From an uncultured Tessaracoccus sp. (GTDB taxonomy: Bacteria > Actinomycetota > Actinomycetes > Propionibacteriales > Propionibacteriaceae), in the NCBI RefSeq assembly GCF_947255005.1, contig NZ_CAMYFI010000034.1, positions 1 to 23,336 on the forward strand: a stretch of 23,336 nucleotides of DNA, written 5' to 3'. Under the pieces are notes generated by a model, which saw only the letters and a program-made list of their open reading frames with translations, searched no databases and had not been told where the DNA came from. Of the stretch, positions 1 to 8,404 are shown in pieces. Position numbers and translations under genes: made by a program. Position 1 is the first letter of the stretch, and each line of letters begins with the position of its first letter.

Positions 1-2
1 GC

Positions 3-2036
3 ATGCCCCCGCTACTGAGTGTTGTCGTCCCCGCATACGGTGTCGGCGAGTACCTTCCTGCTTGTCTGGACTCGATCCTGGCGCAGACACTGACGGATCT
101 GGAGGTCATCGTCGTCGACGACGGATCGCCCGACGAATGCGGTGAAATTGCCGACGACTACGCTGCCGTCGATGAGCGAGTGATCGTCCTTCACACGGAG
201 AACCAGGGTCTCGGTCCCGCCCGAAATGAGGGCGCGCGTGTGGCTACCGGCAAGTACCTCACCTTTGCGGATTCTGACGACTTGATCCCGCCCCGCGCCT
301 ACGAGCTCCTGGTGTCGAGCCTTGAGCGCACCGGGTCTGACATCGCGGCGGGCAACACCTGGCGTTATATCGAAGGCAAGGGCAATGTTCAGTCTTGGAC
401 GCATGCCGAGGCGTTCGCCGAGACGCGCATCAAGACCCACATCCGTGAGTTCCCGACGCTCATTCGTGACCGCATGGTGTGGAACAAGGTGTTCCGCCGT
501 AGCTTCTGGGACGAGCATGGCTTCGAATTCCCGGCAATCCGGTACGAGGACTACCCGGTGACGCTGCCCGCGCACCTCAAGGCGACGAGCGTCGACATCT
601 TCACCGACAAGGTCTATCACTGGCGCCAGCGTCTGGCGGAGAACTCGATCACCCAGCGCTCACTTGAACTCGACAACCTCACAGACCGTGTCGTCTCGGC
701 GGAGCTGACACTTGACGTGGCAGACGCCGAAGGCGGCGAGATTGCCAAGCGTATTCACGGTTACTTCACCGACATCGATGTGATCACGCTGGCCACCGCG
801 CTTGCTGAAGGTGAGGAAGATGACCGCGCCGCTATCGGTGAGCTGGGCGTGCGGCTGGCACGGCGGCTGCGCCCGTCGAAGGAATGGACCACCCCGCTCG
901 CACGCAACATTCACGCAGCTCTCGTGCGTGGCGACCTCGATGGTGCCGCTGCACTGGCCGAGCAGCGTCGAGGCGGTTCGAAGGCCGACGCGCTCCGCAC
1001 GTTCCTGCGCCCACAGCGCATCGCGCATTTGCCGGGTCTCGCCACAGACCTCGTCCTCGGTGGCGTCACGGTGCCCAAGCTTAAAGACCGCAGGTTGCGT
1101 TCGCGGGTCATGGAGGTAACTCGGCTCGACGGCGTCACCATGGTGCAAGTGGAGACGCGCCTGCGCCGGGTGCTCCTCGACCGGGCGACGGTCACCGTCG
1201 AACTGCGCTCCGATGACCACACGATCTCGCTCGACGCGAACGTCGCGGCGCTCAACGGGCAGCGAGCGACGACGGAGGTGCTTATCCCGGACACACTCGT
1301 TGAGCGTTTCGGGGACACTCCGTACGAGATGATGCTGCGCATCACCGTCGGGCCGATGAGTTGGCTGGGCGTCGTCAATATTGGGCGCGGCGAAATCCCC
1401 GATCCCGTGCAGATGGCTTCTGGCGCTTGGGCTGTCGTGTCCCAATGGCAGCGCGGATCCTCCGCGCTGTGGGTGCGCCGCGTCGAGAACCGGGCCATGG
1501 CTCAGGTTGAGCTCACCGACGATGAACTGATCGTCCACATGGCGCAGGAGCATCCGTTCGCTGCCGTGCTGCGGCCCGAGCCGAGTGCGCCTCTGATCCG
1601 CCCGGTCGTTGACGGTGTCGCGCGGTTTGCCTTGAACGATGTGCTCGACGATCCCGCCGACGATCCCGTGACCTCCCGTTCCTACCGCGACCTGGTTGCG
1701 CTGAGCTCCGCAGCAGCGGAGCGCGTGGCGGCAAACTCGTCGTCAACGGCCTCGTTGGTCGGCACCGCCACCGGTGTTCGCATGGACGGCAGTCACGACC
1801 AGGTGGGGGAGCTTGAGACGGATGTCGTCCCGTCGGGTGTGGACGGCGACCTATCCGCTGGTGCCGACGAGACGCCTGATGTGGCGGGAGCGGAGCGTGC
1901 ACTCCAGCGCGCGGGGGTGACGCCGCTGTTGCTCACCGAGTATCCGCAGGAGCAGGTGCGCTACGACGACCACGTGGTGCGAGTGCGCCGCTCCACCTCG
2001 TGTTCGGCGGAGCTTCAGCACGAGATCGTCTACTGA
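3..2036 (+). CDS. GT2-family glycosyltransferase with long C-terminal extension
   Basis: Probably transfers a sugar from a nucleotide-sugar onto a surface glycan at the cytoplasmic membrane. The N-terminal ~210 residues are a classic GT-A fold: LSVVVPAYG at the start, VVDDGS at residues 37-42, NQGLGPARNEG near 68-77, the metal/nucleotide motif DSDD at 90-93, NKVFRRSFW near 161-169 and YED at 181-183. Residues ~210-340 are helical. Residues ~350-530 look beta-rich and are not recognised; they could be an acceptor- or polymer-binding accessory domain, as in teichoic-acid-type transferases. The last ~110 residues are acidic, Ala/Ser/Asp-rich and probably disordered. The ATG lies 2 nt from the window edge, so the true start could be further upstream. 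It is convergent with the acyltransferase gene. The substrate cannot be told from the sequence. Confidence 0.88.
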   Translation: MPPLLSVVVPAYGVGEYLPACLDSILAQTLTDLEVIVVDDGSPDECGEIADDYAAVDERVIVLHTENQGLGPARNEGARVATGKYLTFADSDDLIPPRAYELLVSSLERTGSDIAAGNTWRYIEGKGNVQSWTHAEAFAETRIKTHIREFPTLIRDRMVWNKVFRRSFWDEHGFEFPAIRYEDYPVTLPAHLKATSVDIFTDKVYHWRQRLAENSITQRSLELDNLTDRVVSAELTLDVADAEGGEIAKRIHGYFTDIDVITLATALAEGEEDDRAAIGELGVRLARRLRPSKEWTTPLARNIHAALVRGDLDGAAALAEQRRGGSKADALRTFLRPQRIAHLPGLATDLVLGGVTVPKLKDRRLRSRVMEVTRLDGVTMVQVETRLRRVLLDRATVTVELRSDDHTISLDANVAALNGQRATTEVLIPDTLVERFGDTPYEMMLRITVGPMSWLGVVNIGRGEIPDPVQMASGAWAVVSQWQRGSSALWVRRVENRAMAQVELTDDELIVHMAQEHPFAAVLRPEPSAPLIRPVVDGVARFALNDVLDDPADDPVTSRSYRDLVALSSAAAERVAANSSSTASLVGTATGVRMDGSHDQVGELETDVVPSGVDGDLSAGADETPDVAGAERALQRAGVTPLLLTEYPQEQVRYDDHVVRVRRSTSCSAELQHEIVY

Positions 2037-2066
2037 GCTGACCCAAGACGGCGGGGGCGGAGACGG

Positions 2067-2093
2067 CGGGGCGGATCCGAATGACCCGCCCCG
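2067..2093. terminator. Weak GC-rich hairpin between convergent genes
   Basis: An 8-bp stem (CGGGGCGG at 2067-2074 with CCGCCCCG at 2086-2093) and an 11-nt loop sit in the 72-bp gap between the two convergent stop codons. There is no T-run. It may serve as a bidirectional terminator. Confidence 0.4.
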
Positions 2094-2108
2094 GCCACGT
2101 CCGTCCGG

Positions 2109-3245
2109 TCAACGTCGCTGCAGCTTGATGAGCAGCTTGTGGCAGGGCCGTTCGATGTAGCGGTGCGCGCCCTCTCCAATCACCATCGTGAAACCCAACA
2201 GTGCGAGCACAAGCAGCCAGCCCGCCAGATTGTTGGACTCACGCACGACATCGGCGCCAAGTACCTCGAGGAAGGGACGGTGCGTCAGATAGAGAGCAAA
2301 GCTCGACACGCCCAGCGAGCGCAGCGGCGCAGTAGAGAGGAACCTCGCCACAAGACCCCGCCCAGAGGCCAGCGACCAGAGCAGAAGTATGAACGGGATG
2401 CTGTACAGGGCACCAAACGAGGCCACTCTCCAGAGCCCGGCGGTGGGGCCATCCCAAGGGCGGGCGACCGTCACGATCGAAGCGAAAGCGATAGCAGCCA
2501 CCTGGATGAGGGTGTGGAAGCGATCCGTCAGGCGTTCGAAGGGGCGATGTTCCAGAATCTGCGCGAGCGCTATGCCCATGCCGAACTCCAGCAGCCGCGG
2601 CACCGGATGCCGGTACAACCAACGGTGCCCAGAGGCGGGATCCGCGGCCGGCAGATCGGCCCAGCCGGCCGCGAAGAACCAGAAGCACAACGCCCATTGG
2701 ATGGCGGCGATCACGACGATGACCGACGCGAGGCCCCGTACGCCGAACCGCTTCGACAGTGCCACAAAGAGCGGCATGAGGAGAGGGAACAGGGCGTAGA
2801 AGAACAGCTCGACATTGATCGACCACGCCGGCCCGTTGTAGGTCTGCTGAGCCGCGAGCAAGCTTCCCGTCCACGTTTGGATGTTGAACACGTGGCGCCA
2901 GAAGTAGAGCTGCTCGTAGCCGAGTGCTTCTCGTCGGATCGCGAGGTAAATGAGCACTGCATAGTACAGCGGCAGAATGCGGGCGCCACGGGCCACGTAG
3001 AAATTCCACACCTCACGGGCACTGCGCGGGTTGATGTGACCGTAGTTATAGGCGAGCACAACGCCGGAGAGAATGAAGAAGAGCGGGACTCCGATGTATC
3101 CGCTCTCCGCCACGTGCACCGCCCATGTGGGCGCATTCTGCGGTAAACGAATGTGGGAGATGACCACCATGGCTGCGGCGATCGCGCGGACGCCAGTGAG
3201 TGCCGGCAGTTCGGGGCGCTTGACTCTGGGAGGACTTTGCTTCAC
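2109..3245 (-). CDS. Membrane acyltransferase (acyltransferase-3 / OafA family)
   Basis: Likely adds an acyl group, such as acetyl, to a cell-surface polysaccharide. The 378-residue length and overall pattern fit acyltransferase-3 enzymes: an N-terminal LTGVRAIAAAMVVISH block containing the conserved Arg20 and His31, then GYIGVPLFFILSGVVLAYNY, then about ten hydrophobic segments to the C terminus. The start is GTG at 3243-3245. No strong Shine-Dalgarno is visible. A CAAGAT box lies 6 nt upstream of the start, a weak match to the leaderless pattern seen elsewhere in the window. The gene sits between a glycosyltransferase and pseC, which supports glycan decoration. The exact donor and acceptor are unknown. 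Confidence 0.9.
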   Translation of the reverse strand: MKQSPPRVKRPELPALTGVRAIAAAMVVISHIRLPQNAPTWAVHVAESGYIGVPLFFILSGVVLAYNYGHINPRSAREVWNFYVARGARILPLYYAVLIYLAIRREALGYEQLYFWRHVFNIQTWTGSLLAAQQTYNGPAWSINVELFFYALFPLLMPLFVALSKRFGVRGLASVIVVIAAIQWALCFWFFAAGWADLPAADPASGHRWLYRHPVPRLLEFGMGIALAQILEHRPFERLTDRFHTLIQVAAIAFASIVTVARPWDGPTAGLWRVASFGALYSIPFILLLWSLASGRGLVARFLSTAPLRSLGVSSFALYLTHRPFLEVLGADVVRESNNLAGWLLVLALLGFTMVIGEGAHRYIERPCHKLLIKLQRR

Positions 3246-3380
3246 AAGGGTATCTTGCCGGAGAAGTGAGCGTTCACGGAAACATACCGTGCGTGTTCGC
3301 GGCTACGAGGGGTGGGAAGGCGGGATGAAAGGCGCACAACAACGTAACCCGCCCCCACGTCCGCCTATCGGTTGCTCCGT

Positions 3381-3424
3381 CAGGGTGAGAAGTTCGCCCG
3401 ATTGTGAGCCAGCTTCTCACCCTG
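3381..3424 (-). terminator. Hairpin terminator after pseC
   Basis: A perfect 12-bp inverted repeat (CAGGGTGAGAAG at 3381-3392, CTTCTCACCCTG at 3413-3424) with a 20-nt loop begins 18 bp past the pseC stop codon. It probably ends the pseB-pseC transcript. The rest of the gap (3246-3380) contains no convincing gene. Confidence 0.7.
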
Positions 3425-3441
3425 GAACGTCTGGTAAGCGC

Positions 3442-4566
3442 TTACGACGCCAACACGTCGGCGAGAGTCTCGATGACCTGGGTTTGCTGGTCGTCGGTGA
3501 GATCGGCAAACATCGGCAGCGAGAGCTCTTCTGAGTAGAAGCGCTCAGCGTTGGGGCACATGCCGCGTTTGTAGCCGAGATCTTCAAACAGCGGGTGCCA
3601 GTACACGGGAATGTAGTTCACCTGCACACCGATGCCGCGCTCGCGCATCTTCTCAAACACCTCGCGGCGCCGTCCGCCCAGGATGCGGGCGGGGTAGAGG
3701 TGCCAGATGGGGTCGACGCCGTCGCGCACCGTGTGCGTCTCCACACCGTCGATGCCGGCCAGGTCGCGCTGATAGCGCTCGAAGATCTCGCGTCGACGCA
3801 CCTTGAACTGGTCCAGGCGCTGCAACTGCGACAACCCGAGAGCGGCGTGCACGTCGGAGAGGCGGTAGTTGAGCCCCCATTCGTGCACCTCCTGGTGCCA
3901 CGGCCCCTCGTCGGGGTAGCGCATGCGCGCCTTGTCGCGCACCAGGCCGATGAAGTGGAACTCGTGCGCACGCTGGCCGAGTTCCTCGTCGAGTGTTGCG
4001 ACGGCGCCACCCTCGGCGGTGGTCATGTTCTTCGTCGGGAAGAACGAGAACGTGGTGATGTCGGCCATGGAGCCGACGGCGCGCTCCCCGACGTGCGAGC
4101 CGATGGAGTGTGCGGCATCCTCGACGGTGATCGCGCCTGCGCGGTGAGCGATCTCGTTCAGGCGGTCAATCTCGACGGGTTGGCCGGCGTAGTCAACGCC
4201 CGCCACCACCTTCGTGTTGCTGTTCACCAGGGCCTCGACAGCGTCGGGGGCGATGTTGGCGGTCTCGTCGATATCCGCGAACTGCACCTTGGCGCCACAG
4301 GCCAGCGCGCCGGATGCCGTCGCGACGAAGGTCATCGGCGTGGTGATGACCTCGTCGCCTGGCCCGATACCGGCAGCCGCGTACGCGATATGGAGCGCGG
4401 CGGTGCCGGACGTGCAGCTGACGACGCGCTTCGCGCCGGTGTATTGCGTGAGCGCCTCTTCGAAACGGGCGACGAAGGGGCCTGTGGTCAACCAATCGCC
4501 GCGTAGCACCTCAGCGACGGCCTCGATGTCGGCGTCGTTAATGGACTGGCGTCCGTAGGGCAGCAT
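3442..4566 (-). CDS. pseC: PseC-like UDP-4-keto-sugar aminotransferase (PLP-dependent)
   Basis: A DegT/DnrJ/EryC1/StrS aminotransferase. In the pseudaminic acid route it aminates C4 of the 4-keto sugar nucleotide made by PseB, using glutamate and PLP in the cytoplasm. The 374-residue length fits PseC. Visible motifs are GDWLTTGPFVARFE (23-36), SCTSGTAALH (50-59), the PLP Asp in VEDAAHSIGS (148-157) and the Schiff-base Lys179 in SFFPTKNMTTAEGG. The ATG is 4 bp after the pseB stop, with a GAGG-like ribosome site inside the end of pseB, so the two are probably co-translated. The call as PseC rather than another sugar aminotransferase rests on the pseB neighbour and the matching sequence style. 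Confidence 0.88.
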   Translation of the reverse strand: MLPYGRQSINDADIEAVAEVLRGDWLTTGPFVARFEEALTQYTGAKRVVSCTSGTAALHIAYAAAGIGPGDEVITTPMTFVATASGALACGAKVQFADIDETANIAPDAVEALVNSNTKVVAGVDYAGQPVEIDRLNEIAHRAGAITVEDAAHSIGSHVGERAVGSMADITTFSFFPTKNMTTAEGGAVATLDEELGQRAHEFHFIGLVRDKARMRYPDEGPWHQEVHEWGLNYRLSDVHAALGLSQLQRLDQFKVRRREIFERYQRDLAGIDGVETHTVRDGVDPIWHLYPARILGGRRREVFEKMRERGIGVQVNYIPVYWHPLFEDLGYKRGMCPNAERFYSEELSLPMFADLTDDQQTQVIETLADVLAS

Positions 4567-4570
4567 CGGC

Positions 4571-5554
4571 TCAGACCTCAGTTTCGAGGATCTTGATCAT
4601 TTCCTCGCCCGTGAACCACAGGTCATTGCGGTCGGAGGTGTAGTGGAAGCCCTCCGGTACCGGGGTGCCTTCAGGGGCGGTGTAACCCCACGTGGCGAGG
4701 TCGGGCTGCATCACGTAACGGGTATCGCTCACCTGAATGGTGCGACGGCCCTCCTCCGCCGAGATCATCTCCTCGTGCAGCTTCTCGCCGGGGCGAAGGC
4801 CAACCTCGTGCATCTCGGCGCCAGGCGCCACCGCCTGCGCGAGATCGGTGATCTTCATCGACGGGATGCGCGGCACGAACAGCTCGCCGCCCTGCATCTC
4901 CTCGAACGAATCGACGACGAACTGCACGGCCTGCGGAAGCGTGATGAAGAAGCGCGTCATGCGGAAATCCGTGATGGGCAGCGACTTACCCTCGGCGGCG
5001 AGCTTGCGGAAGAACGGGATCACCGAGCCTCGAGAGCCCATGACGTTGCCGTAGCGCACGACGGAGAACCGCGTCGGGTAGGCGGCCGCGTAGTGGTTGC
5101 CGGAAATAAACAGCTTGTCGGCGGTGAGCTTGGTGGCGCCGTAGAGGTTGATGGGGGAGGACGCCTTGTCGGTGGAGAGCGCGACCACCTTCTTCACACC
5201 GGCGTCGATGGAGGTCTCAATAACGTTTTGTGAGCCCATCACGTTCGTCTTCACGAACTCGTAAGGGTTGTACTCCGCGGTATCCACCTGCTTGTACGCC
5301 GCGGCATGCACGACGTAGTCGATATCTTTCATGGCGCGCGCGAGGCGGTGCTGATCGCGGATATCACCCAGGAACCAGCGGAGACGTTCGTCGTTGTCGA
5401 ACATCTGGCGGCACTCGTACTGCTTGAGTTCGTCGCGGCTGAAGATGACCACGCGGCGCGGGTTGAAATCCTTCAACACACGCGTGATGAATGCCTTGCC
5501 GAAGGAACCAGTGCCGCCGGTGATGAGGATCGACGAATTCTCGAGAAGGCTCAC
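4571..5554 (-). CDS. pseB: PseB-like UDP-N-acetylglucosamine 4,6-dehydratase (inverting)
   Basis: An extended SDR enzyme that catalyses the first step of pseudaminic-acid-type synthesis: NADP-dependent C4 oxidation, 5,6-dehydration and C5 inversion of UDP-GlcNAc. The Rossmann motif ITGGTGSFGK is at 11-20. The family signature HAAAYKQVDTAEYNP is at 83-97. The active-site region STDKASSPINLYGATK is at 127-142, with Asp129/Lys130 and Tyr138 in the positions expected for PseB/FlaA1. I chose GTG at 5552-5554 (327 residues) because AGGAG lies 5 nt upstream and the protein then begins directly at the Rossmann fold. A longer reading to 5596 adds 14 residues unlike the family. It heads the pseB-pseC unit and is divergent from the PseG-like gene. 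Confidence 0.9.
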   Translation of the reverse strand: MSLLENSSILITGGTGSFGKAFITRVLKDFNPRRVVIFSRDELKQYECRQMFDNDERLRWFLGDIRDQHRLARAMKDIDYVVHAAAYKQVDTAEYNPYEFVKTNVMGSQNVIETSIDAGVKKVVALSTDKASSPINLYGATKLTADKLFISGNHYAAAYPTRFSVVRYGNVMGSRGSVIPFFRKLAAEGKSLPITDFRMTRFFITLPQAVQFVVDSFEEMQGGELFVPRIPSMKITDLAQAVAPGAEMHEVGLRPGEKLHEEMISAEEGRRTIQVSDTRYVMQPDLATWGYTAPEGTPVPEGFHYTSDRNDLWFTGEEMIKILETEV

Positions 5555-5625
5555 GAGTACTCCTATGTTGTGAACGAGATAGACGGAAGCGGGCATGCCA
5601 CCGCACAGTTACCGTTGGCAAAGCC

Positions 5626-5638
5626 TACCATTTGAGGT
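5626..5638 (+). promoter_or_regulatory. Candidate -10 box for a leaderless transcript
   Basis: TACCAT (5626-5631) matches TANNNT and lies 7 nt before the ATG at 5639. No usable Shine-Dalgarno exists (GAGG is only 1 nt from the ATG). This suggests transcription starts at or next to the start codon. No clear -35 box. The 84-bp gap also carries the pseB promoter in the other direction. Confidence 0.45.
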
Positions 5639-7606
5639 ATGGACGCCCACCACTCCACGCCTTTGCATGTTGCGATTCGCTGCGACGCGCTCTCTACTCG
5701 CGGCACCGGGCACCTCGTGCGGCAAACCGCACTCGTGCAGGAACTGCGGGCCAGAGGGCATAGGGCGACGCTGTTTGGGCAGTGCGACATTGAGTGGGCC
5801 CGCGAGCAGGCAGCCTCCGTCGGGCTCGAATTCGTGCCCCCTGCCGACGATTTCGTGGCGCAGCTCACAGCAGCCGGCTGCGACACGCTCATGATCGACG
5901 GCTACGAGTTTCCCGCGTCGCTTGGCGCCGATGCGCGAGCGGCAGGATTTCCTGTGGCGGCCATGGTAGACGGCGACTTCGGACGCCACCAGGTAGCCGA
6001 CATCTACGTCGACCAAAACCTCGGCTCCGACGACCCGGCTCTGCCAAATTGGCTTGTCGGGCCTGAGTACGTGCTGCTTCGCGACGTCGTGGTGCACCGA
6101 CGGGGTACGCCCCGCCCGGCGAACCAGCCGCCGAAGGTGCTCGTGGTGTTTGGGGGTTCCGACCCCTTCGGCGGATGCCCCGTCGCCGTCGAATTGCTGC
6201 TGTCGACGGGACTGCCGGTCCACGTCGTGGCCATTGGCCCCTCGGAGGAGCGTCGCGCCCAACTCAGCGCACTCGCTACTGAGCCTGGCCAGACACTCGA
6301 GGTGCTGGGTGCGCAAGACGATCTCCCTGGCCTGGCTTTGACGTGCGACTTCGTGATCTCCGCATCGGGCTCGAGCGTGTGGGAATTCGCGTGTCTCGGC
6401 ATCCCCACCGGGCTCGTGTGCGTCACCGACAATCAGATCACCGGCTACGAGGCGGCGACGGAGTCCCTCGCCGTCCCGGTAGGCCACCTCGAAGCGCTGC
6501 GTGGCGACGAGCAGGCCCGCGCCGCCGCGTTGGCCGCACTCACCCGGATGCTCAAAGATCGGGCCTGGCTCGACGAACTCAGCACGCACGGCCGAGCCCT
6601 CGTCGACGGCGAGGGGCGCCGTCGGGTAGTGGACGTGCTCGAAGGCAGTGACCGCGCGCACTGGGCTCGCCAAGCGAGCGAAGCTCCCAGCAGGCAAGGC
6701 GAGTGGGTGCTCGGCACCGTCCAGCTCGGCATGCCCTATGGCGCGGCCAACCAGCACGGGCAGCCATCAAGAGTGCCGGCGCGGCACCTGCTGCAGCTCG
6801 CCGTCGATCTTGGAGTGACTCACTTCGATACGGCTCGGGCCTACGGAGCCTCGGAGGACACGCTCGGTTTTGCGCTTCGGCGGGGCCTCGCCACCCGGGC
6901 CGGCGTGATCACCAAGGTGCAACCCCTGGACGGCTTCGACGGGGCATCGCGCAAGGAGTTAGAGGGCGCAGTGCGTGCTTCCGTGCAGGAATCCATGCAA
7001 GCACTCGGAGCGGACAAGCTCTTCGCAGTGCTCACGCACCGCTGGGGTGACTGGGTGCGTGGAGAAGGCACGGTTGCTGCGTCGCTGGAGGCGCTGCGCA
7101 TGCAAGGCGTAGCGAAGCGAGTGGGTGTCTCGCTCTCCACTCCCGATGAGCTGCTCGCAGCGCTTGCAGATGAGCGCGTACAGTACGTGCAGCTTCCGTG
7201 CAATCTCCTCGACCGACGGTGGCTCGCCCCGAAGGTACTCGCCGCGCTCGCGGCACGTCCCGACGTGATCATCACCGTGCGAAGCGTGTTTCTGCAGGGG
7301 CTGCTGGCCGCGCCAGATACTGCGCGCTGGCCTGACGTCGAGGGAGTTGCGGAAATCCGTGCCGCACTGCCGAAGGCGCGAGAAGCTATCGGCGTGGAAT
7401 CAGCTGCTGGCTTGGCCTTGGCGTATGTCAGAGCGCTGCCTTTCGTCACGTCGGTGGTGCTCGGTGCTGAGGCAGATTGGCAGATCCGCGATCAGCGCGC
7501 GCTGTTCGATATCCCAGCGCTGACTCCCGAACAGCTAGCGCTGGTGCAGCAACTCGTCCCCGCGGGCTCCACCACGCTCGTCAACCCGGCGCTCTGGCCG
7601 AGATAG
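5639..7606 (+). CDS. PseG-like UDP-sugar hydrolase fused to an aldo/keto reductase
   Basis: A two-domain cytoplasmic protein. Residues ~9-336 resemble PseG, the GT-B-fold enzyme that removes UDP from the diacetamido sugar nucleotide. They show IRCDALSTRGTGHLVRQ with the expected catalytic His25, FGGSDPFGG at 171-179 and SASGSSVWEFACLGIP at 241-256. Residues ~356-655 are a TIM-barrel aldo/keto reductase: LGTVQLGMPYG at 358-368, HFDTARAYG at 395-403, ITK at 424-426 and LTHRWGD at 465-471. The four expected catalytic residues Asp397, Tyr402, Lys426 and His467 are all present. The junction (337-355) is a short linker with no stop or frameshift. The reductase substrate is unknown; a keto sugar or an aldehyde derived from the PseG product is a reasonable guess. 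It is the first gene of a three-gene operon. Confidence 0.85.
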   Translation: MDAHHSTPLHVAIRCDALSTRGTGHLVRQTALVQELRARGHRATLFGQCDIEWAREQAASVGLEFVPPADDFVAQLTAAGCDTLMIDGYEFPASLGADARAAGFPVAAMVDGDFGRHQVADIYVDQNLGSDDPALPNWLVGPEYVLLRDVVVHRRGTPRPANQPPKVLVVFGGSDPFGGCPVAVELLLSTGLPVHVVAIGPSEERRAQLSALATEPGQTLEVLGAQDDLPGLALTCDFVISASGSSVWEFACLGIPTGLVCVTDNQITGYEAATESLAVPVGHLEALRGDEQARAAALAALTRMLKDRAWLDELSTHGRALVDGEGRRRVVDVLEGSDRAHWARQASEAPSRQGEWVLGTVQLGMPYGAANQHGQPSRVPARHLLQLAVDLGVTHFDTARAYGASEDTLGFALRRGLATRAGVITKVQPLDGFDGASRKELEGAVRASVQESMQALGADKLFAVLTHRWGDWVRGEGTVAASLEALRMQGVAKRVGVSLSTPDELLAALADERVQYVQLPCNLLDRRWLAPKVLAALAARPDVIITVRSVFLQGLLAAPDTARWPDVEGVAEIRAALPKAREAIGVESAAGLALAYVRALPFVTSVVLGAEADWQIRDQRALFDIPALTPEQLALVQQLVPAGSTTLVNPALWPR

Positions 7607-7614
7607 GAATGGAA

Positions 7615-8388
7615 ATGCAACTCTTCGACCTGACTGATGCGGTCGCGGTGGTCACCGGCGCTTCCGGATGGCTTGGCCCTGGAATGGTGCGTGCCCTGCG
7701 TGCAGCGGGTGCCACGGTTGTGGGGGTTGCTCGTCGGCCAGACGCTCTTGAAGCCGCGTTGGCAGACACAGGTGCTTCCTGGGAAAGCGCAGACATCACG
7801 TCCGACGACTGGCCGTTGATGCTCACTCGGCTCGGCGAGAAATACGGCCGGATTGACGTGCTCGTCAACAACGCCCACATCGGACGTGGCGGCTCGATGA
7901 ACACGGTCGACGCCGAACATTTTGACGAAGCATGGCGGCTATCCGTGGTTTCCGCCTGGCAAGGGATTCAGGCTTGTCGCCCCTGGATGGGCCGAGCCCG
8001 CGCTGCGGGAGGCGCGCCGTCGGTGATCAACGTGTCGTCGATGTATGGCCTCGTTGGGCCCGATTTGTCGCTCTATGATGCGGAGGAATCCCGCACGCCG
8101 CCCATGTATGGGTCTGCCAAGGCAGGGCTGCTGCAGCTCACCCGATATGCAGCGGCTGAATTGGGGCCCGAAGGTATCCGCGTGAATTCGATCACCCCAG
8201 GCCCCTTCCCAGCTGAGGCGGCACGCCGAAACCAAGAGTTCGTTCACCGCCTCGCGAGCCGAACGATGCTCGGACGTGTGGGAGAACCGGACGAACTGGG
8301 AACGTCGGTGCTGTTCCTGGCCTCGCGGCACTCCGGCTTCGTCACGGGCTCGAACGTCGTCGTGGATGGCGGCTGGACAGTGCGCTGA
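7615..8388 (+). CDS. Short-chain dehydrogenase/reductase of the glycan operon
   Basis: A classical SDR of 257 residues, probably reducing or oxidising a sugar intermediate with NAD(P). The cofactor motif TGASGWLG is at 14-21, NNAHIG at 85-90, catalytic Ser in NVSSMYG at 139-145 and the YxxxK pair Tyr165/Lys169 in MYGSAKAG. The C-terminal DGGW is typical. It begins 8 bp after the stop of the PseG-reductase gene, with AGGA 6 nt before the chosen ATG. A second ATG at 7609 is possible and would add two residues. A longer open frame to 7477 overlaps the upstream gene and is unlikely. It recalls the oxidoreductases called PtmA in flagellar glycan loci, but the substrate is not determined by sequence. 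Confidence 0.87.
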   Translation: MQLFDLTDAVAVVTGASGWLGPGMVRALRAAGATVVGVARRPDALEAALADTGASWESADITSDDWPLMLTRLGEKYGRIDVLVNNAHIGRGGSMNTVDAEHFDEAWRLSVVSAWQGIQACRPWMGRARAAGGAPSVINVSSMYGLVGPDLSLYDAEESRTPPMYGSAKAGLLQLTRYAAAELGPEGIRVNSITPGPFPAEAARRNQEFVHRLASRTMLGRVGEPDELGTSVLFLASRHSGFVTGSNVVVDGGWTVR

Positions 8389-8404
8389 GGGGTACCATCT
8401 CAGC

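Noticed and set aside
2139..3146. 335-residue plus-strand frame opposite the acyltransferase
   Set aside because: The composition is rich in Arg/Glu/His with no domain. The minus-strand frame is a clear membrane enzyme.
3595..4506. 303-residue plus-strand frame opposite pseC
   Set aside because: Shadow of pseC; no motif and no ribosome site.
5609..6757. Long 382-residue open frame on the minus strand
   Set aside because: It lies opposite the well-supported PseG-like domain, has no recognisable domain, and is typical of antisense frames in high-GC coding DNA.
7477..7614. Upstream extension of the SDR reading frame
   Set aside because: It overlaps the preceding gene, adds Arg/Ala-rich sequence unlike an SDR N terminus, and a ribosome site supports the start at 7615.
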